Below are positions 10,100 to 19,497 of a stretch of DNA of 25,062 bases, piece by piece (within the stretch, counting starts at the first letter, position 1; every line of letters begins with the position of its first letter). A program made the position numbers and the translations under genes. The DNA is taken from assembly GCA_003427395.1 (NCBI GenBank), contig BFEA01001104.1, positions 80,331 to 105,392 of the forward strand, written 5' to 3'. Origin of the DNA: Chara braunii (Eukaryota > Streptophyta > Charophyceae > Charales > Characeae). The notes beneath the pieces are model-generated. The model saw only the letters and a list, made by a program, of their open reading frames with translations. It made no database searches and was not told the origin of the DNA.

Positions 10100-12255
10100 A
10101 CACCACGTATTGCATGGACACCATTAGAGAACCCAATAAAAATTCTAGGTGTATCCATGATGGCAGAAGGACAACCACCAGCCAACGACGAATGAATCTG
10201 CATCCCAGCCCTGCACAAACTAAGTAGACAAAAAAATAAACCCACATCTCTTTTCGGGTGGGCCCTGACGCTCAATAATGTGGTCTTTGCATCCCTTTGG
10301 TACAAGTCTTTGTTGTGGTCATTGAGCAAAACGGCCTTGAGGAGTTTGAGGAAAAAGACAACCGCCTTCTTGTGGAGAGGGGATGGAGAGGTGCAGAATG
10401 TGATAAGCCGAGTGGCATGAGACTCGATTATTCAACCAAAAGTAGGAGGAGGCCTGAGAATTCTCGACCCGGCCACGCAAGCACAAGCATTGCAAATAAA
10501 ATGGATTAAAAAACTAATATTGGCCCCTCAAAGCCAGTAATGTGTTCTAGCACTAGAACACCTGGCCCGTTTCGCCCCGGTTGCCCCCCATATGATTCAC
10601 CCACTGACTTGGCTAGAAGACCGATTCTGGTCAATCCCACGTAAACTTCCACTTAGAAGGGACGAGGAGGAGGGTGGCGGCCAAAGGCAGGACAAATTCT
10701 GGTCATCCCTGTTGCAAACATAGCACAAACTCCCACTCCCAAACAAAACCTGCCCCGGCCGTTGGGAGGAGGTTCATCGCCAACCCCTCTTTGGGAATAG
10801 ATGGGTGACAGACACAAGGGGTTGCGTTATGACGAGCTCAACTTCACCCTGGAAGAATTGGGTTAAGCACGTCATACTTAAGGTAGGAGATTTATGGGAC
10901 AATGAGAGGCAGGACTGGAAAACAGGGGAACACTTGCGGACAACCTTAAGATATGGCCACCACATTGAGGAAACATTGGAAAATCTTATTGAGACCATCC
11001 CTCTAGAATGATATCGAATCCTCAAACGTGGCCCCTCCTTGAGAGAAGGCAATTGGGTAGCAAACTCAGGGACCCCGTTGAGAGTAGGATTGATACATAT
11101 GTTGTCACCCCAAACTGTCTTAGTTGAGTCCTACGACATTTCTAATACAGGCACCCTCCAAGGGAGTAAAGCTCTCTTCGAATGGAAGGATGGAGCGTCA
11201 ACATACCGAGTGAGGGTAATCGAAGAAAAAAGACAGAAAGTGACGTTCCAGCCAGACAAGCCAATCCAAGATCTGGCCCTGGACCCAGTGGAAATGGGTC
11301 TCGCAATCCCCTCAAAAGACGAGTACCCCCGGGACAAGTCATGTTAGTCTGCAGCAGCTTTCAGTCAAGAAAGTCTACAAAATGCTTAGACCCAAACGGC
11401 GTCGAAGGGACACAATTAATGATCGATGGGCCAGACAATTAAATGTGAATTGTGCTCTCCTAACTCCAATTAAATGGTTTAAAGAACAAAAGCACAAACC
11501 CATGAAGATTACCTCCCTGCAGTGACAAATAGCCCACCGCTGCCTGCCAACCAACGATTGGTTCACTGATTGTACAAACCTTGAACAAAAAGGTTTGTTG
11601 CTTTCATGGTGTCAGCGATGTCAGAGTTTTTCCCTTCCACAAGAAGGCAGAAACCATTTAACACATTTTCATGTAGTGTCCAATTGCACAATACATATGG
11701 AGATGGTAGGACCACATATGGAGGAAAATGGAACCAGACATCTCCTGGCCCTGGTCATGGCAAGCCATATTGGCAGGACAATGGCCGCCGGCAGGAACAA
11801 CTTCGACCTTTGTTGGGAATATGTACACACTGGGAAGGAGGGCAGTGATACGGGCACAATGTTGGCAAAGATGCACTCTGGCGATGGAGAAGGTACGGGT
11901 GGAGGGCGCAGAAATTACTGAACAGATTCAACAACAAATTCACCTTGAGCTCATGCGTAGATGGTTGGACACAAAAACGCAATTGGACCAGTTCAGGCAA
12001 ATGGGAGATGTCAGAAGACGAATCACGACTTTTTTCTCTTACTTGTTAGGAGGAGAAAGGGGGGGATGGATTTCAAAGGTAGAATGGAGCAGGGATCAGG
12101 GAGAAGGGCTGACAGAATTGGACAGAATGAGAGACTATTATTTAGTTTTCAAAGATTGGACTAATATAGAACCCTCGTTCCTATTACGCCCTCCCTCCGA
12201 CTTCCCAGACCCCTTCCCACCCCACGGTCTGTCCCTGGCGGAAGTGTTGCTATAA
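10100..12255 (+). pseudogene. LINE ORF2, C-terminal region with zf-RVT-like finger (broken)
   Basis: The ORF2 frame continues with the post-polymerase region of plant L1 elements: ILGVSMMAEG, LWYKSLL, FLWRGDGE and the PKVGGGLRILDPATQ motif near 10430-10480. Stops lie at 10193, 10418, 10538, 10721 and 11009. The frame shifts after about 11340. The next segment has AHRCLPTNDW and a zf-RVT-like CQRC (11610-11621) followed by His and Cys (HLTHFHVVSNC). A second shift near 11690 leads into the final frame (11728-12255). The TGA at 11523 stands where Trp is usual in this family (before QIAHR), consistent with G-to-A decay. No RNase H motif is seen. Confidence 0.65.
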
Positions 12256-13430
12256 ATGTGCCCCATGACCCTCACATCCCCCCTTGGAGCCCCCCTGTGA
12301 CGAACCAACTTCTGTTCTGCGTGATTTTTTGCGCGATGACAATGAGGGGTCCTAAGATGGGAAGGTTGGGCCAATTACGGGAGATCGGGATTGAAGGGAA
12401 ATTGCATCGGTGTGTCACTTCTTCGTTTTCTTTCTCTTTCGTCGCTTTCTTTTCGATTGGCTGGGTTCAGGGCTGGGCAAGTCCCGAGATGGCCGGATGA
12501 GTGGCTGTCGCACCGATAAAGGCGCGAATAATAATGTTGGACGTCGCTTCTTTCTTGTTCCGTTGTCGGATTTTAGGCGCGGAGGTCGCGTGGGAATTCT
12601 GCTTCGTTCTTTTTTAATTTTCTTTTCAAATTTTGTCGGGCCTTGATGGCTCTCGGAATTTTGGACCTTCTTTCAGGATTTACGTCTAATAAAGATCCTT
12701 TTTGCATTAGCTGGGAATTTAGGAATTTAGGATTTCTTTTTGCCGCGCGCTGCCTTGTTGCTTGCACTCTTCTTTTTGCAGCTGCAACGGAGCTCTGATT
12801 AGTCGGCGCCCTTAATCTTGCAAATAACTGTAATTTTTGGGCGGCCGCCATTGTAACTGTATCCTTCTTCTTGAGATTCATCTTTCCCGCCTTCTCTTTC
12901 CCCTTTTGCTGTGTCCAGTTAACCCACGGTCTGCATGCTCCGAGTCGGATCGATGCGTGGAGAGTGGTTACGTCCCCCACGCCGCGGTCTGGCCATGCAG
13001 AACGTAGGCGCTCCCTCTCCTAATCTCCTCCCTAAGTCCTTGCAATTCCGTGTTCTTCGCGCAGGCATGCACGCTATCAATTCTGGCTGCCCGATAAGAT
13101 AACTCTCTTAACCAGTTGTTGGAAGGTCGGAGTAGCGCGATCAGTGAGGGTCGGCTCACGAGCGAAGTAAGAGGTGAGTTGAAGTGGGAGTCGGACGACC
13201 CGACAAGCTGGTGCCGAATGCGCGGGGTTGATGCGTGGGGATACGACGGACTGTAGCGCGCGGGCGAACCCGATTGGTGCAGGAGGACTAAGCGGGGTGA
13301 CGACTTCGTGGGTTGGTGCGTGACAACGGACTGTCCGCATCGGAGAGAGAGAGAGAGAGAGAGGAGAGAGAGTTGAGGTTGATGGATGTGGATTTGCAAT
13401 TTTCTTTGTCTTGTCTCCCTCTCGGCCTTT
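12256..13430. other. Non-coding interval between the LINE and the gypsy element
   Basis: No convincing gene is present. 12400-12900 is T/C-rich on the + strand (ttcgttttctttctcttt), which makes the opposite strand purine-rich and creates open minus-strand frames rich in Lys/Arg; I treat these as chance. 12900-13330 is GC-richer. The interval must contain the LINE 3' end and probably the left end of the LTR retrotransposon, but no poly(A), TG...CA termini or primer-binding site could be recognised. Confidence 0.5.
13342..13372. repeat. GA microsatellite
   Basis: An interrupted (GA)n tract of about 30 bases lies some 60 bases upstream of the TATA-like box. Such tracts are common in plant core promoters and LTRs but are also ordinary microsatellites. 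Confidence 0.85.
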
Positions 13431-13432
13431 TG

Positions 13433-13440
13433 TATATAAG
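13433..13440 (+). promoter_or_regulatory. TATA-like box, candidate LTR promoter
   Basis: tatataag follows a pyrimidine-rich run (ttttctttgtcttgtctccc) and lies about 1.5 kb upstream of the gag start. This is a plausible core promoter of the 5' LTR, with transcription expected some 30 bases downstream. No second copy of this sequence is seen downstream of pol, so the LTR assignment is not confirmed. Confidence 0.35.
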
Positions 13441-13844
13441 TTTTGATCTCGGCTCTGGGCGATTTGCCCGTTTTCTTTTTCGGAATCTTTGCCTTGGTTT
13501 CAGCCCACCTTTGTTTTGCAACTGATTTTGATTTCAGCTATCGTATATTCTGTTGAATAATTGAATGAATGTTTGATGTTTTTCTTTTGTCTGGTCATTG
13601 CCTTTGCCTGTCATAAGCATGGTAGAAATTTTTGCATCGTCACCAGTATTGCCTCAATCATTGCTTATCACCTTGATTCATTGTTGTTCTAATGTTGTTG
13701 TGATGACTGATGTGTAACAATGCCTTGTATGCTCGGGAATGATTGCCTATGAGATCACGGAGTGATTAGATGATTGGGTAGTTGTTTACGGCGCATGGCG
13801 ATTCTGCATAAGGAATTAGGCCCTCAAAAACAAGCGAACGCCCC

Positions 13845-14663
13845 TTGGGGATACGTGTAAGCGCGATTCGATCTGTGCAGCCTACACGTACCCACGCGCT
13901 CCGATTCGCTACCACTGATGAACTTGACGTATCGGGAAGGCGAGAATTTTCCTTCTACCACGCGCCTAAACGGATAGGAATTCCTGATATCACATCAGAA
14001 AAATCCCCTTGCCGGCTAGGCGCGTGAGGAAGGCTTCCGTTATGCCGCAATGATAAGATGTCGAGCTCCTGGGACTCGGAGTACTTCGACCCTTGGGTGA
14101 GGGAATGTATCAGGCAACGATACCCGGAACTCCCCTGCCTAACCGAGAACCGACTCTTCCCCAGGGAGTTTCACTGTGCCGTAACCAGCGATCTGCGGTG
14201 CCCCGATTTTCCCCTTATGGATAGCACGCACTACTTCATATCCCCCGGCTTCGTCGTTATTACTACCAGTTTCCCTCCCTTCTGCCTCTTTCCACGTATC
14301 ATCAACTCATGGTAGTTCCGTGGAATTCCATCGCCCCGTATTAGCCCCGCACACCTTGTGGTAATTGCCGGCGACGTGGCAACCGACGAGCCTCTGAAAC
14401 TACGAGGCCTAACCAAAGTGCGCGACGACAGACGCCACGTGTCTACACCCGGAGGACCAACTCATCAGAACCACAACTATCCCAGGCGGGCCCCTCCCCG
14501 AACCGCCGCCACCAAAACAGACGGACCGGACGGTCGTAAATGCACCACGCATGCCATCTGCCTTATGCTGCACATTGGTTGTCGTCCGATCGAGAACAAC
14601 TCGCCCCTTGGTCCTATTGCATCTATGCCCTCGAACCCTTGCCACAGGAGAGCTCAGTTTTGA
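13845..14663 (+). pseudogene. Open frame upstream of gag, unrecognised (broken)
   Basis: One reading frame, the same as gag, is interrupted only by TGA at 14025-14027 and TAG at 14313-14315 over 819 bases. The best start is ATG 14058, giving a product beginning MSSSWDSEYFDPWVREC with several Cys and aromatic residues that looks coding in composition. After the TAG it becomes Pro/Arg/Thr-rich. I recognise no domain. It may be an accessory ORF in the retrotransposon leader, or GC-rich leader sequence open by chance. Confidence 0.35.
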
Positions 14664-14921
14664 CCTGGGACTCCACCCCCCACTTTCCCAAAAATCCTTG
14701 GCACACCACATTTCGCACTTCCAAGCCCACATCCCACTCCGATCAGGAAGTCGCGTCGGGCGTGAGGCTGGCATCGGAGCCCGACACGTGGCAAGGTTAT
14801 AGGATTTGTAGCACAATAGTTGAACGATCTGGCTAACCAAGGCTGACCTCGACCCAGGAACGCGCATAGACGCGACCCCGTCGTCACTAGAAGCAGATCG
14901 GCTAATCGACGGGCAGTCAAC

Positions 14922-16346
14922 ATGAACGCTAACCCGCAGAATCTAAATTCGCAGCAAAACCTCAATCAGCAACAAAATCCTAATCAACCCATACCGCGTG
15001 CACGGGCTCCCATGACGCCACCTGACCTCTACATGTTTGACCCTGCACATCATCTTGCTGGAGCATGGCTAGCCACGCTCCGGGCTGAGCAGTATGACGA
15101 CAACGAAGCTTCGGTGAACATTCCCGCCCGATTAGGAGGGGACGCTCGTCATTGGTTTAGTACTTATGTATGGGTGGATCTTCCAACCTTCGAGCGATGT
15201 TTTTTGAATCAGTTGACTATATCCACCCGGAACAACCTCTTTTTATGATTAAAGACCGAGTTTAGAAACCCCTCGAATCAGTTACCGAATATCGAAACAG
15301 ATTCTATAGGATGTTTGTGAAAAGAGAACGAGGCGAACAGGTAGGTAGAGACTTGTTCATTGACGGACTTCGCAGCCGAACGATGAGGGCAAAACTACGA
15401 AAACAGTTCTCCCCTATCAATCACACGCTGCAACAGATCATGGCAGCCGCAAAGGAAATGGAAAGAAAATTTGCTGCGAGTTTCCTAGGGGGAGAGGATT
15501 ATCCTAGAGAAGGAGACTCGTCCGATCTAGCAAGAGCCAAAGCTGAGCTGGCCCGCGCTGGAGAACAAATTCGAAAACATGGGGTTTGTGTCTGATCCGG
15601 TCACCTATTTAGAGAAGATTACCCCCAAACGGTCAATCCCAAGTGTGACTGCTAGCGTACCCGCTCCCGTGATGACAATACCCCCACCCCCCGTCGAGAA
15701 TCTCACACGATCAAGTGACTCGACCGCTCTACTCGAATTAACCAAAACATTGGTTAATCTGATTTAGGAAAGCAAAAAGGAGAAGCGGGAACATAATGCT
15801 CGGATCGAGGCGATGATGAGATCAATCCGACCCATTGCAGTGCGTGCCGCGCCGATCCAACACGGATTGGCTTCGGCACCACCTCCCGCAGGGATCCCGG
15901 GCAATTTGAATGTCTGTTACACGTGTCATCAACCAGGACATATAGCCCGCGATTGCCCTCACCGGCCCCCGCAACCACGGGTCGGAGCCGCACCAGTAGC
16001 CGCAGCCCCGATCGCTAATGGGCCAGGACGGGTAGGAGAGTTAATGGAAGAGGTACAAGGAGGCGGAACCACGTTAGCAACAATGGAGGAAGCTGCAGAC
16101 TCTGAGCTCATCCCACTGGATCAGTATGTAACGTTGGGTTATCCGGGGCTTGGGATGATTGGCATGATTAGACATGCGCCTGAACAACGAGAAGTGGCAG
16201 AGTGGCAACCTTCTCCAGGAGAGATGGAGCCGGGAGGACCCACCTTCGTCACGGCGGAAATCGATGTTCTAAACATCGTACGAGCCTTGGATCATCGAAT
16301 CCCCCTTCCGATAGGTCATCTGCTTTCGATATCGGAACAAGCCAAC
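14922..16346 (+). pseudogene. Gypsy Gag with CCHC zinc knuckle (broken)
   Basis: Gag packages the element RNA. The product starts with an Asn/Gln-rich leader (MNANPQNLNSQQNLNQQQNP), then a retrotransposon gag core (PPDLYMFDP, ARLGGDARHWF, TEYRNRFYRMF, FIDGLRSRTMRAKL). A frameshift near 15205 and a TAG at about 15263 break the core, and a second shift near 15590 returns to the first frame. A TAG at 15765-15767 precedes a basic, Pro-rich linker and a canonical knuckle CYTCHQPGHIARDC at 15915-15956 (C-x2-C-x4-H-x4-C). The frame runs to a TAA at about 16347 and continues directly into protease, so Gag and Pol were probably one polyprotein. Start chosen as the first ATG before the Asn/Gln leader. 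Confidence 0.8.
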
Positions 16347-16352
16347 TAACGT

Positions 16353-16865
16353 ATGCTACAGCACTGCAAAGCAAATCGGAAACGGTTTGCTCTTACCCGA
16401 ACAGCAAATACGAAAGCAAAAACTCCAACACCAGACGAAAATGCCGCAGATACTTCCGATCCCATACGAATAGGATTAATCCAAAAAGATGATCACTTCC
16501 TGCGGATTAAACCAATCCTATGGAAATCTGCGGAATGTGATATTGAGGTATGGGGAATTCCTTACAACGCTATCTTCGATTCTGCAGCCGCTGTCTTAGC
16601 TATCTCATTACGGGTAGTGGAAAGAGCAGGGAGAAAGAACGATCTGATCATGCTGCCCGAAAAAGATCAGCTCCTTTCAGCAGATGAAGAAAAGATCAAA
16701 ATAGTAGGGCGGATGACCAATGTTGCTTTTCGATTACGGAAGGTGCATGCTCTGGGAGACGTCGTAGTCCCGGACGTAAACACTTACGACGTCCTTTTTG
16801 GCCTCCCCGCCCTTGTGGCCTTGCGAGCCAATCTGGACTTTGAAAGACGATCGATTGTCCTCTGA
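16353..16865 (+). pseudogene. Gypsy aspartic protease region
   Basis: Retropepsin-like protease processes the polyprotein. The frame shows IPYNAIFDSAAAVLAIS (catalytic Asp codon at 16578-16580), followed by VPDVNTYDVLFGLPAL and LRANLDFERRSIVL, the usual second half of a gypsy protease. The active-site triplet reads Asp-Ser-Ala where Asp-Ser/Thr-Gly is expected (gca at 16584-16586), so activity is doubtful. The region is in frame with Gag upstream; the TGA at 16863-16865 separates it from the linker and reverse transcriptase. Confidence 0.7.
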
Positions 16866-17690
16866 AATACGGGAGGAAAACCCTATGTGGTACCAATGCG
16901 ACTGACCCTGCGAACCGCCGCTAACGTAACCCCGCGAATCTCTCCAGTGATGACGAGGACCCTTCGCGTGATTACTTGGGGCAGCTCTGCTGATAGGGGG
17001 CAATCTCTGAAGGACGCAGATAGCAGTGACGAGGACGATCCAGTAATTCTGGAATTGGCACAACAGCGTATCCATTACCTGGTGCAACGAACAAACACAA
17101 GGTCGCTAAGCCTAACGTGTCATGGTCTACAGAGAACGCAAGCTGTGATTATGGGTGAACCCCTCGTGCAGATTTCAAGGATGGTCGACTCTTTGGAACC
17201 CCCTCGAACCCTGTATGAAGGTATCTCCCCTCTACTCGCACGATATGATGACAAAAGGCACTATTGCAACATCACAAATCTTCCGAGATCTCTTTTGACT
17301 CCTGCAAACTTGAAAGAGATACGATTTTTACTCTTAGGGGCAGAGACCAATTCTTTGGAACCCCCTGAGTGCCTTGAAACCGGACTCGGAATCAAGATCG
17401 CAATGAAACCTGTGTCGCGGCAAGACATTCGAGACGGAGTAACACCAGAGGAACAAGTGGTCATTCGGGAACAGGATGCACAGATGGTGGTCAGGGTATT
17501 CTCCTGGCGATCGGATAACTCGTTCATTTCCGCGCCCCCGCCCGAAAACACTAGGCGGGTGAGTACGAAGCACGTCGATGTATGGATATGGGATGAGTTG
17601 TACGAGTTACACGTGCCCCAATACATACCTAATGAGATCCATCACCGAATCGCGGAAATTCTAAAAGAATACAAAGGAGCAATTAGTGTG
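16866..17690 (+). pseudogene. Long linker between protease and reverse transcriptase
   Basis: About 270 open codons separate the protease from the first reverse transcriptase motifs. The part contains an acidic patch (SSDEDDPVILEL near 17020) and globular-looking stretches such as SRMVDSLEPPRTLYEGISPL and REQDAQMVVRVFSWRSDN. It ends at YIPNEIHHRIAEILKEYKGA, the usual pre-polymerase helix of gypsy elements. I recognise no separate domain. It is in frame with protease and polymerase. Confidence 0.5.
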
Positions 17691-18640
17691 AGAGATACGG
17701 ACATCGGACTATCATTAGTCATACAGCACGAGATTCAGACTGGAAACCATCCCCTGATTCACTGTAAGCCGTACAGATACTCCCTGGTAGAACGGAAAAC
17801 GGCCCTCGAGCGGATTCGAGAATTTGAAGCAAATGGTTGGATCGAACCCGCTACCAGGCCGTGGTCGTTCCCAGTTGTATTAGTGCCGAAAAAGAACGGA
17901 TCGATTCACATATGCATTCAAGTTGATTATCGAAAACTGAATGACATCACGATCAAAGATGTGTATCCCCTCCCCCGAATTGATGATCTTTTGGATGCGA
18001 TTGGATGTGCGAATTATTTCAGTAAGTTTGATATCCAGCACGACTTCCATCACATTCTGGTTAAGGAGAAAGATCAGCCAAAGACGGTCTTCCTACTGTT
18101 TGAAGGCACATGGCAATGGGTTCGGTGCCCGATGGGGATTTGCAACTCGCCCGCCACGTTTCAGCGGGCCATGAACATCATGTTTCAGAACTTCGTCAAC
18201 AAGACACGGTTAACACAAGGAATGATCAACTTTTGCGTCATCGTGTACATGAACGACATCCTGATTTATTCGGAGACCTATCATGGGCATGCGCAGCATA
18301 TCGAGTGGTGCTCTAAGAGACGCCGGGTTCAAGATCGCGCTCGAAAAGAGCAAATTTTTCCTTTCGGAAATTTCGTTCTTAGGCTACGTCGTGATACGTG
18401 GAGGACTGCGGCCTGATTCAAGAAAGGTCGCAGCGGTGAAAGAAGCCCCTGTTCCCACGTCACTGACGAAAGTTCGAGCCTTCTTGAGGTTGGCGTCGCC
18501 GCGTCGTACTATCGTCGTTTTATCAACGGCTTCGCCGCGATTGCCCGACCTCTAACGAACCTGTTACGGAAGAACCAGCCCCTCAGTTGGGACGCAGAAT
18601 GCGAACAGGCTTTCACTACCTTCAAGGACGCTCTGGCAAC
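17691..18640 (+). pseudogene. Gypsy reverse transcriptase (broken, motif C mutated)
   Basis: The polymerase copies element RNA into DNA. Motifs in order: HCKPYRYSLVER (near 17760), ANGWIEPATRPWSFPVVLVP (near 17830), VDYRKLNDITIKDVYPLPRI (near 17920), motif A FSKFDIQHDFHHI (near 18017), motif B RCPMGICNSPATFQRAMN, and motif C VYMNDILIYS with YMND at 18246-18257. YxDD is expected, and the first Asp is Asn (aac 18252-18254), which should kill activity. One indel near 18295 moves the connection segment (FFLSEISFLGYVV, GGLRPDSRKVAAV) into the next frame. A second near 18490 restores the original frame at SYYRRFINGFAAIARPLTNL. Confidence 0.9.
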
Positions 18641-19172
18641 GGCACCTATTTTGATCTGGCCAGACCCTACGAAGCAGTTCATTCTTATCACGAACTGGCA
18701 GCCAGAGGCTATTTCTGCTATCTTAGCGCAGAAAGGGAACGACGACCGCGAACACATCATCGAGTACGCATCACGCTCGGTGCCGGACGAACAGAGAAAT
18801 GACCCGGCCCAGCAAGGCGAATGCTATGCAGTGGTCAAGGGGATTCAACACTTTCATTCGTATCTATACGGACAGAAGTTCCTCCTTGTGACTGATCATG
18901 AGCTCTTGCTAGCGTTAAAAAGGCTTACTAATTACACGAGTATGATTGGACGTTGGGCAGTACGCCTACAGGAATACGACTTCGACATCGTCCATCGAAA
19001 GACGGAGAGGCACGGTAACGCGGACGGACTGACACGCCTGCACTGGCCAGCTAAAGTGCCTAAGGGTGAAGAGATCATTCCGTGGAAGGAGCCGGAGTCA
19101 GCGACTGAACCCAAGTACGGACAAGTGGCAGTCCTTCCACGTGGCAAGAAGCCGACAGGTGGCAATGGGTGA
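18641..19172 (+). pseudogene. Gypsy RNase H (first catalytic Asp lost)
   Basis: RNase H removes the RNA strand of the hybrid. The frame shows ITNWQPEAISAILAQ (near 18687), GECYAVVKGIQHFHSYLYG (near 18816), LLVTDHELLLAL (near 18885), and a terminal HGNADGLTRL (near 19010). The Glu, the second Asp (TDH) and the last Asp (ADGL) are kept, but the first motif has Asn in place of Asp (aac 18693-18695). An indel between about 19130 and 19172 moves the continuation into the next frame, where the PHD finger lies. Confidence 0.85.
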
Positions 19173-19497
19173 CGGAGTACCTGATAAATTTTGTTATTTT
19201 TGCGTAGCAATTTCTCACCTATATTCGGTCTCTGTGCGTCCTAGCTGGGAGGGATATGCGGAATGGGTAGATTGTCGACAGTGCGTCGCGCGAGCCCACG
19301 GCTCGTGCATCCAGTACAGGAATGACGATAAGCCTTGGTTGTGCCCCTTGTGTCAGCCTGAGGTTGATAAGATCCCGCCTGAGGTTCGTTTTCTTGACAC
19401 CACGTCGGAAGGGTTAGAAAAGACCCGAAAATTTAGAAGGGTCGAAGTATGGACAAATATCGCTTTGATTGCCACCCTAGTGGGTAACCCCCTCTAG
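19173..19497 (+). CDS. PHD-type zinc finger between RNase H and integrase
   Basis: PHD fingers bind histone tails, most often H3. Residues encoded at 19192-19353 give C-x2-C-x23-C-x2-C-x4-H-x2-C-x11-C-x2-C, the complete C4HC3 set: FCYFC, then EWVDCRQCVARAHGSC, then KPWLCPLC. The Trp two residues before the last Cys pair and the Trp-Val before the third Cys are typical of PHD folds. The segment is open through to TAG 19495-19497 and is in the same frame as the integrase that follows. It is not the integrase HHCC finger, which is separately present at 19651-19773. All eight ligands are intact even though neighbouring enzymes have lost catalytic residues. A role in directing integration to chromatin is an inference. 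Confidence 0.8.

Larger units (their letters stand above)
4592..12255 (+). mobile_element. Decayed L1-like LINE (non-LTR retrotransposon)
   Basis: A zinc-knuckle ORF1 is followed by an ORF2 with AP endonuclease, reverse transcriptase and a C-terminal zinc-finger region. This is the order of L1-clade LINEs. ORF2 stays in one reading frame from 7733 to 11347 despite at least eleven stops, then shifts frame twice near the end. No poly(A) tail or target-site duplication is visible after 12255, so the 3' end is undefined; the 5' end may extend into the C-rich tandem repeats. Loss of catalytic residues in both endonuclease and polymerase shows this copy is immobile. Confidence 0.85.

Noticed and set aside
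14409-14867. Minus-strand 152-codon gene opposite the gypsy leader
   Set aside because: Shadow of the GC-rich + strand leader; no domain and atypical composition.
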